From Hyphomonas sp. (GTDB taxonomy: Bacteria; Pseudomonadota; Alphaproteobacteria; Caulobacterales; Hyphomonadaceae), in the NCBI RefSeq assembly GCF_013823385.1, contig NZ_PNMA01000001.1:224135-288134 (forward strand): 64,000 nt of DNA, read 5' to 3'. Below the pieces are notes generated by a model that saw nothing but the letters and a program-made list of their open reading frames with translations, was not told the origin of the DNA and did not search any database. The position numbers and the translations under genes were made by a program. Position 1 is the stretch's first letter. Every line of letters begins with the position of its first letter. Shown piece after piece: positions 20,369 to 29,017 of the stretch.

Positions 20369-21304
20369 ATGAGTTATGACGTCTTTCTGGTGTCTGCTGT
20401 AGCAGACCGGGACATTGCCAAGCTGGTAGTGCGCCGGCTCCGGTCTCTGAAGTTCCGTGTGGCGTTCAATCAGAACCAGGTGGACGAGACGTTTGACCCC
20501 AAGGATGCCCGGGACGCGACCAATTCGCAGTCTGTGCTGGTGCTGTGGTCTGAAAATGCCGTGAAGAGCGACTGGGTGAGGGCGGCCGCTTCGGTGGGCA
20601 ATTCCCGTCCCGGCACACTCATTCAGGCCGCGATTGACAAGACGATCCCCTACGAACCGTTCCGGCAGGAGAAGCGCTATCCCATCGAGGGCATGACGTC
20701 CCGCAAGACACCGGAAGGATTTTTCCAGTTAATTGAAGAACTTGGCCGCCGCGATGGCCGGACAGACCTGCGCCAGTGGCTGAGCTTTGGCGCCAAGGAT
20801 GATGACAAGCGCGCGGACTGGATTGCCGCCCATCCGGCCGACCCGATTGCAGAGGACGCCCGCAAGAAGCGGGAGAAGGATCTGGGCATCAAGCCGGCGC
20901 CGGCGCGCGACGCAATCGGCGCAGCGGCCCTGGCGGCAGCTTCCCTCAAGACCAATGGCACCAAGGCGCCTCCCATGCCGATTGTGACGGCGCCTGTGGC
21001 CAGCGCGCTGCCCAATCCGCTGCAGGAGCTGGGGGCAGGCTGGGGCGCTGTGGCGTCCGTCTCTGCAGCGATTGTGGGGATGCTGGTGATGGCCTGGGTG
21101 TTCCGCTCGGAAAGCGCGCCAGAGCTGGCAGCGGCCTCCCATGCGATTGCCAATTCCCGGATGGCAACCGTGACCTGCCCGGCCGGAACAGTGCCGCGCT
21201 CCTTGCTTTCCGTGCTGGAAACCGGGCCGATCATTGATGATACGCAGCCGCAGATCATCGACGACACAACCGCGCCAGAAGCGGGCACAGACAGGCCCGA
21301 ATAG
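20369..21304 (+). CDS. TIR-domain protein with one membrane segment
   Basis: Protein of 311 residues with an N-terminal TIR-like domain (about 1-135): MSYDVFLVSAVADRDIA, the betaA start; a variable middle; and VLVLWSENAVKSDWVRAA at 56-73. The position where NAD-cleaving TIR domains have glutamate (S-x-W-x-x-x-E) reads Ala73 here, so enzymatic activity is doubtful. A Lys/Ala-rich linker follows, then one membrane helix (about 225-246, ending MLVMAWVF) and a short tail with a repeated IIDDT motif. It stands alone and no partner nuclease, gasdermin or kinase is adjacent. A period-10 repeat array and a terminator follow it. Role unknown; signalling or defence is speculative. Confidence 0.75.
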   Translation: MSYDVFLVSAVADRDIAKLVVRRLRSLKFRVAFNQNQVDETFDPKDARDATNSQSVLVLWSENAVKSDWVRAAASVGNSRPGTLIQAAIDKTIPYEPFRQEKRYPIEGMTSRKTPEGFFQLIEELGRRDGRTDLRQWLSFGAKDDDKRADWIAAHPADPIAEDARKKREKDLGIKPAPARDAIGAAALAAASLKTNGTKAPPMPIVTAPVASALPNPLQELGAGWGAVASVSAAIVGMLVMAWVFRSESAPELAAASHAIANSRMATVTCPAGTVPRSLLSVLETGPIIDDTQPQIIDDTTAPEAGTDRPE

Positions 21305-21314
21305 GGACACGCGC

Positions 21315-21370
21315 GGACAGGGCGTGGACAAATCCGGACACTTTCGGACAATTCCGGACACTTCCAGACA
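21315..21370 (+). repeat. 10-bp-periodic GGACA array A
   Basis: GGACA recurs at 21315, 21326, 21336, 21346 and 21356, with a variant AGACA at 21366. Spacing is 11 then exactly 10. Units read like TCCGGACAAT. It lies between the stop of the TIR gene and its terminator. Related arrays are found at 49234-49280 (opposite strand, within priA) and 60131-60176 (within amgK), the latter with the same 11-10-10-10 spacing. Confidence 0.8.
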
Positions 21371-21374
21371 CAAA

Positions 21375-21403
21375 AAAGCCGCCCCCAGGGGCGGCTTTCT
21401 TTT
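21375..21403. terminator. Hairpin terminator between TIR gene and atpF
   Basis: AAAGCCGCCCC pairs with GGGGCGGCTTT around a tight CA centre and is followed by CTTTT on the plus strand and preceded by six A on the same strand. It separates the convergent TIR gene and F0 operon and can act both ways. Confidence 0.88.
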
Positions 21404-21424
21404 GGCGCCAAGGCGCGGATGAGA

Positions 21425-21997
21425 TCAGCTCAGAGCGCGTTCGATTTCGCGGGCAGCGGCCTCGAACTGGTCGACCGATTTCTCCTCGGCGAGGATGCGG
21501 CGGGCGGCAGCGGTGGCGGCGTCAGCGGCGGCGCGGCGAACCTCGCTGGCAGCTTCGGTCTCTGCGCGGGAGATGCGCGCAGCGGCCTGAGCTTCGCGGC
21601 GGGAGATCTTCTCGGCGAGGTCACGGCGGGCCTCCTCGAGCATCTCCTTGGCGTCGCGCTTGGCCTGTTCGATGATGGCTTCGGCTTCCTTGTCAGCGTC
21701 CTGAGCGCGGCGCTCGGCGAGCGCCAGGGCTTCAGCGGCCTGTTCGCGCAGGTTGGCCGCCTGTTCGAGTTCGGCGCGGATGGCCGCCGCGCGGTTATCC
21801 AGCCCGCCCAGAACGGCCTTGAAAGCACCCATGCGGGCGGCGATCAGCAGGAAGGTGACCATGCAGAGGAAGGCAACGAAGGTTACCGGGTCCTTTGCGG
21901 CATATGCCAGGCCGCCGACGAAACCGCCTTCGGAAGCGTGCGCCAGCGGCGCAGCGGCGAGGGCAGCGATCAGGAAAGAAGCTGTCTTCTTCATCAT
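21425..21997 (-). CDS. atpF: ATP synthase F0 subunit b
   Basis: Peripheral-stalk subunit of the F1F0 ATP synthase; 190 residues. An N-terminal hydrophobic leader-like stretch (TASFLIAALAAAPLAHA) precedes the membrane helix (PVTFVAFLCMVTFLLIAARMG), followed by a long charged coiled coil (about 65-190, rich in Ala, Glu and Arg). Its start overlaps the stop of the b' gene (ATGA). Distal gene of the F0 operon atpI-B-E-F'-F. Either of the first two methionines could be the start. Confidence 0.93.
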   Translation of the reverse strand: MMKKTASFLIAALAAAPLAHASEGGFVGGLAYAAKDPVTFVAFLCMVTFLLIAARMGAFKAVLGGLDNRAAAIRAELEQAANLREQAAEALALAERRAQDADKEAEAIIEQAKRDAKEMLEEARRDLAEKISRREAQAAARISRAETEAASEVRRAAADAATAAARRILAEEKSVDQFEAAAREIERALS

Positions 21998-22533
21998 GCC
22001 TGTTCCAGAGCCGCCGAGACGGCCTTCTTGAGGTCTGCCGGGGAAGCCTTGACGCCAAGACGTGTGATCATGGCGTCAGCAGTTTCCACAGCAATCTGCT
22101 CGACATTCGTCATGGCATCGGCGCGCAGCTTGGAGATGCGGGCGTCAGCGGTTTCGAGCTTCTTGGCGAGGTCGGCGTCGACCCGTGCGGTTTCCGAAGC
22201 CAGTTCGGCTTCAGTCTTCTCACGGGCCTTTTCAGCCGTTTCGCGTGCCTTGGCGCGGGCCTGCGCCAGGCGCAGTTCCAGAGCCTTCTGGGCTTCAACG
22301 GCCTGATTGTTCAGGCGCGCTGCTTCGTCGAGATCGGAAGCGACGCGGTTGGCGCGCTTTTCGATCGTGTCCGACATCTTCGGCAGGATGAACCGGGACA
22401 GGGCGAGATAGAGCGCCGAGAACAGCACCGCGAGCCAGAACAGCTGGGACGGCATGTGCCAGGTTTCGAAGGGCGGGAAAGCCGCCGCTTCGCCGCCGTG
22501 GCCGGCAGTCTCAGCAAGGAAAGCGATCATCAT
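21994..22533 (-). CDS. atpF': ATP synthase F0 subunit b'
   Basis: Second, diverged peripheral-stalk subunit, found in alphaproteobacteria and phototrophs, forming a b/b' heterodimer; 179 residues. A short periplasmic segment with FPPFETWHMPSQLFWLAVLF is characteristic of b', leading into the membrane helix (LAVLFSALYLALSRFILP) and then the coiled coil from about residue 55. Four-base overlap with atpF; atpE lies 48 bases upstream. Confidence 0.93.
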   Translation of the reverse strand: MMIAFLAETAGHGGEAAAFPPFETWHMPSQLFWLAVLFSALYLALSRFILPKMSDTIEKRANRVASDLDEAARLNNQAVEAQKALELRLAQARAKARETAEKAREKTEAELASETARVDADLAKKLETADARISKLRADAMTNVEQIAVETADAMITRLGVKASPADLKKAVSAALEQA

Positions 22534-22581
22534 GGCGTATATCTCCGTCGCGGGTCAGTACCTGCCGAATCCGGCGGATGA

Positions 22582-22818
22582 TTAGGCGACGAACAGGATC
22601 AGGATGGCGATCAGCACCGAGAAGATACCCAGAGCTTCTGCGAGCGCCATACCGATGAAGAGGTTACCGGTCTGCTGCGGGGCAGCCGACGGGTTGCGCA
22701 TGGCTGCGTCGAGGAAGCTGGCGAAGATGTTGCCCACGCCGAGGGCCGAACCGATCATGCCGAGCGTAGCAAGGCCAGCGCCGACATATTTCAGGCCGTC
22801 TGTGATGTTACCTTCCAT
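22582..22818 (-). CDS. atpE: ATP synthase F0 subunit c
   Basis: Proton-carrying rotor ring subunit; 78 residues in two membrane helices. The first helix contains GAGLATLGMIGSALGVG, the polar loop is RNPSAAPQQ, and the second helix holds the proton-binding Glu in GMALAEALGIF. No sodium-site residues stand out, so proton use is expected. A strong AGGAG ribosome site precedes the ATG, fitting the need for many copies. Confidence 0.97.
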   Translation of the reverse strand: MEGNITDGLKYVGAGLATLGMIGSALGVGNIFASFLDAAMRNPSAAPQQTGNLFIGMALAEALGIFSVLIAILILFVA

Positions 22819-22936
22819 CAGGTATCTCCTTTGAGGGAAAAGGGTTTAGGGGTATTTTGACGCCCGTGAAGCGTGTTCGCTAAGCGCCGTCAAGCAGTTT
22901 GATGCGGGGTATCGTGACGCACTCCCGCGGGGCCTC

Positions 22937-23707
22937 CTAGTGGGCGTCCGCGTGAAGTGCATCATTGAGATACACGCAGGTGAGAATGGCGAAGACATAG
23001 GCCTGAAGGCCGGCGACCAGGAATTCCAGCGCGTTGAGCGCCACGCCCATCGCAAAGGCCAGAGCCGCAACCGGAACATACACCGCGCCGGCGCCGATCA
23101 GCAGGACGGTGAAACCGGCAAACAGCTTCAGCATGATGTGGCCGGCCAGCATGTTTGCGAAGAGACGCAGGCCAAGGGTCAGCGGGCGGGCCAGGAAGGA
23201 GATGATCTCGATCGGCGTCAGGATCAGGTAGATCGGCAGCGGAGCGCCCGAGGGGGCGAACAGCTTGAAGAAGCCAAGGCCATTCTTCATCAGGCCCACC
23301 ACGACAACCATCAGGATCACGAACAGGGCGAGGGCGCCGGTGACGATGATGTGGCTGGTGGTGGTGAACGCGTACGGCACCATGCCGATCATGTTCGCGA
23401 AGAAGATGAAGAAGAACAGGGTGAAGACGAAGGGGAAGAATTTCAGGCCTTCCTCACCGGCGGCGCTGCGCACCATGTCTGCGATGAAGCCATAGCCCAT
23501 CTCGGCGACCGACTGGAGGCGCGAGGGCACCAGCTCTCCCTTGCGGGACGCCATGCCGAAGAAGGCGATGATCAGCACGACGCCGAGGAGCATGAAGCCC
23601 GAAGCGTTCGTGAACGAGATGTCGATATTCCCCAGGCGCAGATCGAGCCATTTGGTGACTTCGAACTGGTGGATCGGGTCAAGCGCGATGGCCGGCATCA
23701 GGTTCAT
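22937..23707 (-). CDS. atpB: ATP synthase F0 subunit a
   Basis: Stator channel subunit that passes protons to the c ring; 256 residues with about six membrane helices. The essential arginine lies in SFLARPLTLGLRLFANMLAGH (the LxLRLFAN motif, position about 175), and the C-terminal helix has FVAGLQAYVFAILTCVYLNDA. N-terminal HQFEVTKWLDL is family-typical. It overlaps atpI by 4 bases (ATGA). Confidence 0.97.
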   Translation of the reverse strand: MNLMPAIALDPIHQFEVTKWLDLRLGNIDISFTNASGFMLLGVVLIIAFFGMASRKGELVPSRLQSVAEMGYGFIADMVRSAAGEEGLKFFPFVFTLFFFIFFANMIGMVPYAFTTTSHIIVTGALALFVILMVVVVGLMKNGLGFFKLFAPSGAPLPIYLILTPIEIISFLARPLTLGLRLFANMLAGHIMLKLFAGFTVLLIGAGAVYVPVAALAFAMGVALNALEFLVAGLQAYVFAILTCVYLNDALHADAH

Positions 23708-24066
23708 GCGTCTTTCGTTCCGTCGTCGGGGGCCTTGTCCGGCCCCGGTGAAATCTTTTGAGCCCGAGCATTCAGCTCATGATAGGCCCGGATGACGGCG
23801 CGGATGCCGGCTGCGAGACCAAACATGCCCATCACCAGGAGACCCCAGGGATGGGTGCCGGCGAACTTGTCGATCCAGAAGCCCAGAAAGCCCCCGACAA
23901 AGACACTCGCGACAAATTCGATCCCGAAACGCAGCGCATACGCTCCGGCCGAGATGCTCACATCATCAGATGCCTGTTTCCGCCGTTTCGCAGCAGCCTT
24001 TGCCTCACGTTCTTCCAGCGCCTTCGCGATACGCTCGCTCAGATCATCTGGTTGTTCGCTCGACAT
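23704..24066 (-). CDS. atpI: ATP synthase accessory protein I (AtpI)
   Basis: Assembly helper for the c ring; 120 residues. A charged N-terminal helix (SSEQPDDLSERIAKALEERE) is followed by two membrane segments (AYALRFGIEFVASVFVGGFLGFWID is the first region; GLLVMGMFGLAAGIRAVIRAY the second, each given in part) with the conserved Arg in the first and a basic ending. First gene of the F0 operon. The upstream 149-base gap to the smc stop is AT-rich (TTTTATTTGGAAAAATAGTG) and may hold the operon promoter. Confidence 0.9.
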   Translation of the reverse strand: MSSEQPDDLSERIAKALEEREAKAAAKRRKQASDDVSISAGAYALRFGIEFVASVFVGGFLGFWIDKFAGTHPWGLLVMGMFGLAAGIRAVIRAYHELNARAQKISPGPDKAPDDGTKDA

Positions 24067-24215
24067 GGGCCTTAGCGCTCCGTGTACGCGAATCCGCACC
24101 GATGGGGAGCCCCCCGGATTGCGGCGCAAACTATGGGCGCCCCCTTGGCAAGTCAACGGGGAATGGCAAAAGATATTGCTTTGATTTTATTTGGAAAAAT
24201 AGTGCACATGGTGCG

Positions 24216-27200
24216 CTACTCCGCCGCAACGAGTTCTTCGGCTGCAGCAAGGTCCACCGAGACGAGCTTTGAGACGCCCTTTTCCCGCATCGTGACGCCG
24301 AAAAGCCGGTCCATCCGGCTCATGGTGACGGGGTTGTGGGTAATCACCACAAAACGGGTGTCGGTGCGCTGGCGCATTTCGTTGAGCATATTACAGAAAC
24401 GGTCGACATTGGCGTCGTCCAGCGGGGCGTCCACCTCGTCCAGCACGCAGATCGGGGCCGGGCGGGAGAGGAACACGGCAAAGATCAGCGCCGAGGCCGT
24501 CAGCGCCTGCTCACCGCCGGACATGAGATTGAGCGTGCCGAGCTTCTTGCCGGGCGGCTGGGCGAAGATTTCGAGGCCGGCATTCAGCGGATCATCGGCA
24601 TCGATCAGGCGGAGTTCGGCATTGCCGCCGCCAAAGAGCGCGGTGAACAGGGCCTTGAAATGCTCGTTGACGGCTTCAAACGCTTTCACCAGGCGCTCGC
24701 GGCCTTCGGCGTTGAGGGCTTCGACGCCCTGGCGCAGCTTGGCGATGGCGCCGGTGAGGTCGTCCCGCTCGGCAATCTGGACGCCGAGGCGCGCTTCCAG
24801 GTCTTCAGCTTCTTCCTCGGCATTCATGTTGACGCCGCCAAGCTGGTCGCGCTCACGGCGCAGCGTATCGAGGCGTGATTCGGCGTCGCGGGGGGTGAAG
24901 GCGCCCAGCGTGTCGGGGTCGAGGCCCGCCTCGGCGATAGCGAGCAGGCCTTCGGGGGTGCGTTGGAAGTTGTGGCGGGCGATTTCGACCGCTTCGGCGA
25001 GGCGCGCTTCGGCGTTTTCGAGCTTCACCTTCCAGCCGGCGAGTTCTTCCCGCGCCTGAGAGGCCGCAGCCGAGGCACGGCGGGCGGCGGCGTCAGCCTC
25101 GCGGATGGCCGCTTCCTTTACCGCGAGGGCGTCAGCGGCGGCTTTACGCGCAGTCTCGAAGGTTTCGAGTTCTCGGGAGAGGCCGGCGATTTCTTCGGTG
25201 AGGGCAGCGGGGCGTTCACGGGCGGTGAGGGCGGCGGCGGCGACATCGGCGCGGCGTTCCGTCAGGCGGGCGAGGCGCTCATCGGCGGCGGCAAGCCGCG
25301 TGGTCCAGCTGTCGAGATCACGCTGCAGGGCGGCGCGGCGGGCCGCGGCCTGCTCGCGGCCACGGGTGAGGTCGGTCAGGCGGCCGCGCGATTCGGTTTC
25401 GGCGGCGCGGGCACCGGTCAGCTCATTGCGGGCGGCGCTGAGGGCAGCTTCAAGGCTGGCTTCCTCATTGGCGGCCAGCGGTGTGGCAAAGGACATGGCC
25501 TCGGCAATGGCGGCCAGTTCGTTCTGGGCGCGGGTGAGGGCGTCGTTGCCGGTGTCCCGGCGCAGGCTGGCGCGTTCGGCGGCCTGGACTTCCTCGGCAG
25601 CGAAGGCGCGGGCGTCGCTGAGGGCTTTCTGGGCGGGGCCGACCAGCTGGCGGACATGGCGGAGGGTTTCCTCGGCCTGCTGGCGGGCCTTGCGGGCGAC
25701 TTCCAGGGCTTGCGTGCGGCGGGTGAGCTCTGCCTGCTGAGGCGCGAGATCGGCGCGGGCGGCTTCGAGACGGGCCTGCTGTTCCAGCCGGGCCGCCGCG
25801 CTGACGGGAGCCTGGGGCGTGCGGGTGAAGCCATCCCAGCGCCAGAGGTGACCCTCGCGGGAGACAAGCCGCTGGCCGGGCTGGAGCTGCGCCATGAGAC
25901 GGGCGCCGTCGGCTGGGCTGACGAGGCCGCATTGGGCAAGGCGGGCGGCAAGTTCGCCGGGGGCATCGACATAGGCCGAAAGCGCTTCGGCGCCGGCTGG
26001 CAGGTTGAGCGCGGCGACCGTGGCGCCGCCCCAATAGAGCGCGGCGGCCTTGTCGGTTGAAGCGGAGATGTCGTCGCCAAGGGCGGCGGCGACGGCCTTC
26101 TCATAGCCATCGCGGGTGCGGATACGTTCGACCACCGGCGGGGCGCTGGTGGCGGCATCGGCGCGGCGGAGCAGTTTCTCAAGGCCGGCGATCTCTGCTT
26201 CCAGGGCGCGGACATTGTGGCTGGCCTGTTCCTGGGGCGGCTGGGCAGCGGCTTCGGCGTCGCGGGCCCGCAGGATCTCGGCTTCGGCGAGTTCCACGGT
26301 GCGTTCAGCGTCGTTCAGCGCGGCTTCGGCCTCGGCCTCGGCATTCTTGGCCTGGCGGACGCGCAGGACGTGGATGGCGGCGTCTTCCAGGCCGGTCATC
26401 TCATTCCTGAGACGTTCGACTTCGGCGGTGAGCTGGGTCTTGCGGCGGGCCTGCTGGGCGGCAGTTTCCTCAGCCGCGCGGCGGCGGGCGCGCACTTCGG
26501 AGAGGCGGGCCTGGGCGTCATCTGCAGCTGATTCGGCCGCCGAGAGCCGCGCGCGGGCGGCGGCGAGGGCCTGCTGGGCCTCGGCTTCCAGCGCCTGATT
26601 GGTGGCGTCATCCTCGACCGGGAGGGCGCCCAGTTCGCTGCGGGCATGGGCAAGGGCGGCGTCTGCCTCGGCGCGGGCGGCGGTTTCGCGATCGAGGTCT
26701 TCGGTGAGGCGGGCGGCTTCAGCGTTGAGGCGCTGCTCGGCTTCGGCGGCGACGCGGTGTTCGGTCTCGAGTTTGGCGAGCGTGATGCGGGTTTGCGACA
26801 GGCGCCCGGCGGCGGCCATCTCGGCTTCCCGCAAGGGGGCGACGCCTTCGCCGGCCTCGATGCGGGCGCGCTCACACAGGGCATCCTCGCGGGAGAGATC
26901 CTCGACCTGACGCTTGCAGACTTCCAGCTGGGCGCGGGCGATTTCGGCGGTCTGGCGCGCATCGGCCCAGCGCAGATGCGCGAGCAGGGCTTCCAGGCCA
27001 TGGATTTCTTCCGACAGGCGGCGATAGCGGCGTGCCTTGCCGGCCTGACGCTTGAGGCTGATGAGCTGGCGCTCCACCTCGGCGGAGACTTCGGCGAGGC
27101 GCTGGAGGTTGGCTTCGGCGGCGTCGAGCTTCAGTTCAGCCTCGTGGCGGCGCGTGTTGAGGCCCGCGATGCCGGCGGCTTCCTCAAGGATGCGGCGGCG

Positions 27201-27677
27201 GTTCTGGGGCTTGGAGCCGATCAGCTCGGAAATCTGGCCCTGGCGAACGAGCGCGGGGGAGTTGGCCCCGGTGGAGGCGTCGGCGAAGAGGAGCTGGATA
27301 TCCTTGCCGCGCACGGTGCGGCCATTGATGCGGTAGCTGGAGCCGGCGCCGCGTTTCAGCTTGCGCTCGATCTCCAGCAGGTCTGCGCCGTTGAATTCGG
27401 GCGGGGCGGTGCGTTTGGAATTGTCGAGCACGAGGGTGACTTCAGCGGTCTCGCGCGCAGGGCGCGTAGAGGAGCCGGAGAAGATGAGATCGTCCATTTC
27501 GCCGCCGCGCATGGCCTTGGCGGAGTTTGCCCCCATGGCCCAGCGCAATGCTTCGAGCAGATTGGACTTGCCGCAGCCATTGGGGCCGACAATGCCTGTC
27601 AGCCCCGGCTCGATCGGGACAGTCTGCGGGTCAACGAACGACTTGAAGCCGGCGATGCGGAGTTCAGTTATCTGCAT
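24216..27677 (-). CDS. smc: Chromosome segregation ATPase SMC
   Basis: Condensin core subunit that loops and compacts the chromosome; 1153 residues. N-terminal Walker A is VGPNGCGKSN at 30-39. Long Ala/Glu/Arg-rich coiled coils run about 170-500 and 660-1000, separated by the hinge (around 500-640, with GYEKAVAAALGDD). The C-terminal head has the signature NLMSGGEQALTASAL and Walker B PICVLDEVDAPLDD. scpA and scpB are not in the window. It is 15 bases downstream of the DsbA-like gene on the same strand. Confidence 0.97.
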   Translation of the reverse strand: MQITELRIAGFKSFVDPQTVPIEPGLTGIVGPNGCGKSNLLEALRWAMGANSAKAMRGGEMDDLIFSGSSTRPARETAEVTLVLDNSKRTAPPEFNGADLLEIERKLKRGAGSSYRINGRTVRGKDIQLLFADASTGANSPALVRQGQISELIGSKPQNRRRILEEAAGIAGLNTRRHEAELKLDAAEANLQRLAEVSAEVERQLISLKRQAGKARRYRRLSEEIHGLEALLAHLRWADARQTAEIARAQLEVCKRQVEDLSREDALCERARIEAGEGVAPLREAEMAAAGRLSQTRITLAKLETEHRVAAEAEQRLNAEAARLTEDLDRETAARAEADAALAHARSELGALPVEDDATNQALEAEAQQALAAARARLSAAESAADDAQARLSEVRARRRAAEETAAQQARRKTQLTAEVERLRNEMTGLEDAAIHVLRVRQAKNAEAEAEAALNDAERTVELAEAEILRARDAEAAAQPPQEQASHNVRALEAEIAGLEKLLRRADAATSAPPVVERIRTRDGYEKAVAAALGDDISASTDKAAALYWGGATVAALNLPAGAEALSAYVDAPGELAARLAQCGLVSPADGARLMAQLQPGQRLVSREGHLWRWDGFTRTPQAPVSAAARLEQQARLEAARADLAPQQAELTRRTQALEVARKARQQAEETLRHVRQLVGPAQKALSDARAFAAEEVQAAERASLRRDTGNDALTRAQNELAAIAEAMSFATPLAANEEASLEAALSAARNELTGARAAETESRGRLTDLTRGREQAAARRAALQRDLDSWTTRLAAADERLARLTERRADVAAAALTARERPAALTEEIAGLSRELETFETARKAAADALAVKEAAIREADAAARRASAAASQAREELAGWKVKLENAEARLAEAVEIARHNFQRTPEGLLAIAEAGLDPDTLGAFTPRDAESRLDTLRRERDQLGGVNMNAEEEAEDLEARLGVQIAERDDLTGAIAKLRQGVEALNAEGRERLVKAFEAVNEHFKALFTALFGGGNAELRLIDADDPLNAGLEIFAQPPGKKLGTLNLMSGGEQALTASALIFAVFLSRPAPICVLDEVDAPLDDANVDRFCNMLNEMRQRTDTRFVVITHNPVTMSRMDRLFGVTMREKGVSKLVSVDLAAAEELVAAE

Positions 27678-27692
27678 GCCGGGCCCTCATGG

Positions 27693-28370
27693 CTATTGCG
27701 CGCCTTTAGCGGCGAGCTTTGCCTCGATCTGTTTCACGAAGCCTTCAGCCGTCGTGTAGTCGCCCTGGAAATTCTGCTTCACGCCATCGATGATGAAGGT
27801 CGGCGTGCCCTCGACGCCCCATTTTTCGGACGTGGCGTAGACATCGGCGAGCTGTTTGCGGATGTCGCTGTTGGAGAGGCAGGCGTCGAACGCGGCCTTG
27901 TCGGCGATGCCATGGCGCTGGCCAATGGCGCCGAGCGTGGTTTTCACCACGCCGTTCTGGGCGGCGTAGCGGACGCCATCCTGATTGGCGAAGAGATCGT
28001 CGAGCACGTCGAAGAACTTGTCCTCGCCGGCGCAGCGGGCCATCGCATAGGCGGCCACGTCGATCTCGTTCAGCGGGTATTCGCGGAAGACGAACTTCAC
28101 CTTGCCGGTGGAGATGAACTTCTCTTCGAGGGCCGGCTTCACATTGTCATGGAAGTATTTGCAGGCCGGGCAGGTGGGCGAGGCGTATTCGATAATCGTC
28201 AGCGGGGCGTCCACATTGCCCTTCACATGGCCGAGTTCGCCATCTGCATTGACGGCGGCGCCAGCCTTTTCGGCGGAGGATGTGCCCCCGCCCGCCGCGC
28301 CACAGGCAACAAGTGCCAGGGCGGAGAACGCCACTGCTGCGAAACGCCGGGAATTGGTGAGCATGATCAT
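27693..28370 (-). CDS. DsbA-like thiol oxidoreductase lipoprotein
   Basis: Periplasmic disulfide oxidoreductase of the DsbA/thioredoxin-4 group; 225 residues. The signal ends in a lipobox (ALALVAC, Cys23), so it is probably membrane-anchored. The active site is CPAC at 67-70 in YASPTCPACKYFH, and the cis-proline loop is VEGTPTFIIDG. FREYPLNEID is typical of this DsbA subgroup. It precedes smc with a 15-base gap; the DUF721-dsbA-smc order is common in alphaproteobacteria. Confidence 0.93.
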   Translation of the reverse strand: MIMLTNSRRFAAVAFSALALVACGAAGGGTSSAEKAGAAVNADGELGHVKGNVDAPLTIIEYASPTCPACKYFHDNVKPALEEKFISTGKVKFVFREYPLNEIDVAAYAMARCAGEDKFFDVLDDLFANQDGVRYAAQNGVVKTTLGAIGQRHGIADKAAFDACLSNSDIRKQLADVYATSEKWGVEGTPTFIIDGVKQNFQGDYTTAEGFVKQIEAKLAAKGAQ

Positions 28371-28435
28371 AAGCCTCGCGTTAAGGAATGAGTCGCGCCG
28401 GTTTCAAAACGGTTAACCAGCCGGGGCGATCCTGT

Positions 28436-28972
28436 TTACTCTGTGGCGGATAGCACAGCCTCGCCCAGCGCAACAATTGCCGCGCGCAGACGCGGATTGC
28501 CGATGGGCTCTGCATGGGCGGCGACTTCGGCCTTCTCGGCCTGGGTAAGGGCGCGCGACCGGCGCCGGAATTCACTCGGACCGGTGCGGCGGACCTGGCC
28601 CTGGACGATGCGGATGGAGGTGATGTCTCCGCCGGCTGCCACCGAGACGCGCTGGCGGATGATCTCCGACTGGTGCTGGATCATCGGGGCAGCCTGGGGC
28701 ACCACCATCAGCGTGAGGATGCGGCCCTCTTTCGACGCGGTGATCTTCTCCGGCTGGCACCAGCGCCAGATCTGCTCGCCGACAATCTGGCGCCAGTTGA
28801 TCTGGATCTGCTTCAGCGGCGGCAGCTTGGCCGTGCCCGCCTTGCGGCCCACGCGCTCTGCCATCAGCCCCAGCGGCTTCATCGGCGCGCGAACGGGCCG
28901 GGCGCGCGAATAACGCAGCTTCACCTGCGCGCGCGCTTCTGCAATGGGATCAAGGCTCGTAAACTGGACCAT
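28436..28972 (-). CDS. DUF721 (DciA-like) protein
   Basis: Protein of 178 residues with a DUF721/DciA-like segment: INWRQIVGEQIWRWCQPEKI, then LTLMVVPQAAPMIQHQSEIIRQRV, and the strand ending in SIRIVQG. DciA proteins load the replicative helicase in bacteria lacking DnaC; whether this short form does so is inferred only from family. The C-terminal third is charged and Ala-rich. The ATG start is uncertain: a GTG three codons upstream is also open. It diverges from mutY with about 45 bases between the starts. Confidence 0.82.
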   Translation of the reverse strand: MVQFTSLDPIAEARAQVKLRYSRARPVRAPMKPLGLMAERVGRKAGTAKLPPLKQIQINWRQIVGEQIWRWCQPEKITASKEGRILTLMVVPQAAPMIQHQSEIIRQRVSVAAGGDITSIRIVQGQVRRTGPSEFRRRSRALTQAEKAEVAAHAEPIGNPRLRAAIVALGEAVLSATE

Positions 28973-29017
28973 GAGCGGCACATTGCCCGGCTTCGGGCAT
29001 CAGGGGAAGTTACACGC

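Noticed and set aside
26646..28391. Plus-strand open frame of 581 codons opposite smc and the DsbA-like gene
   Set aside because: Gly/Ala-rich shadow produced by the regular codon pattern of the SMC coiled coil.
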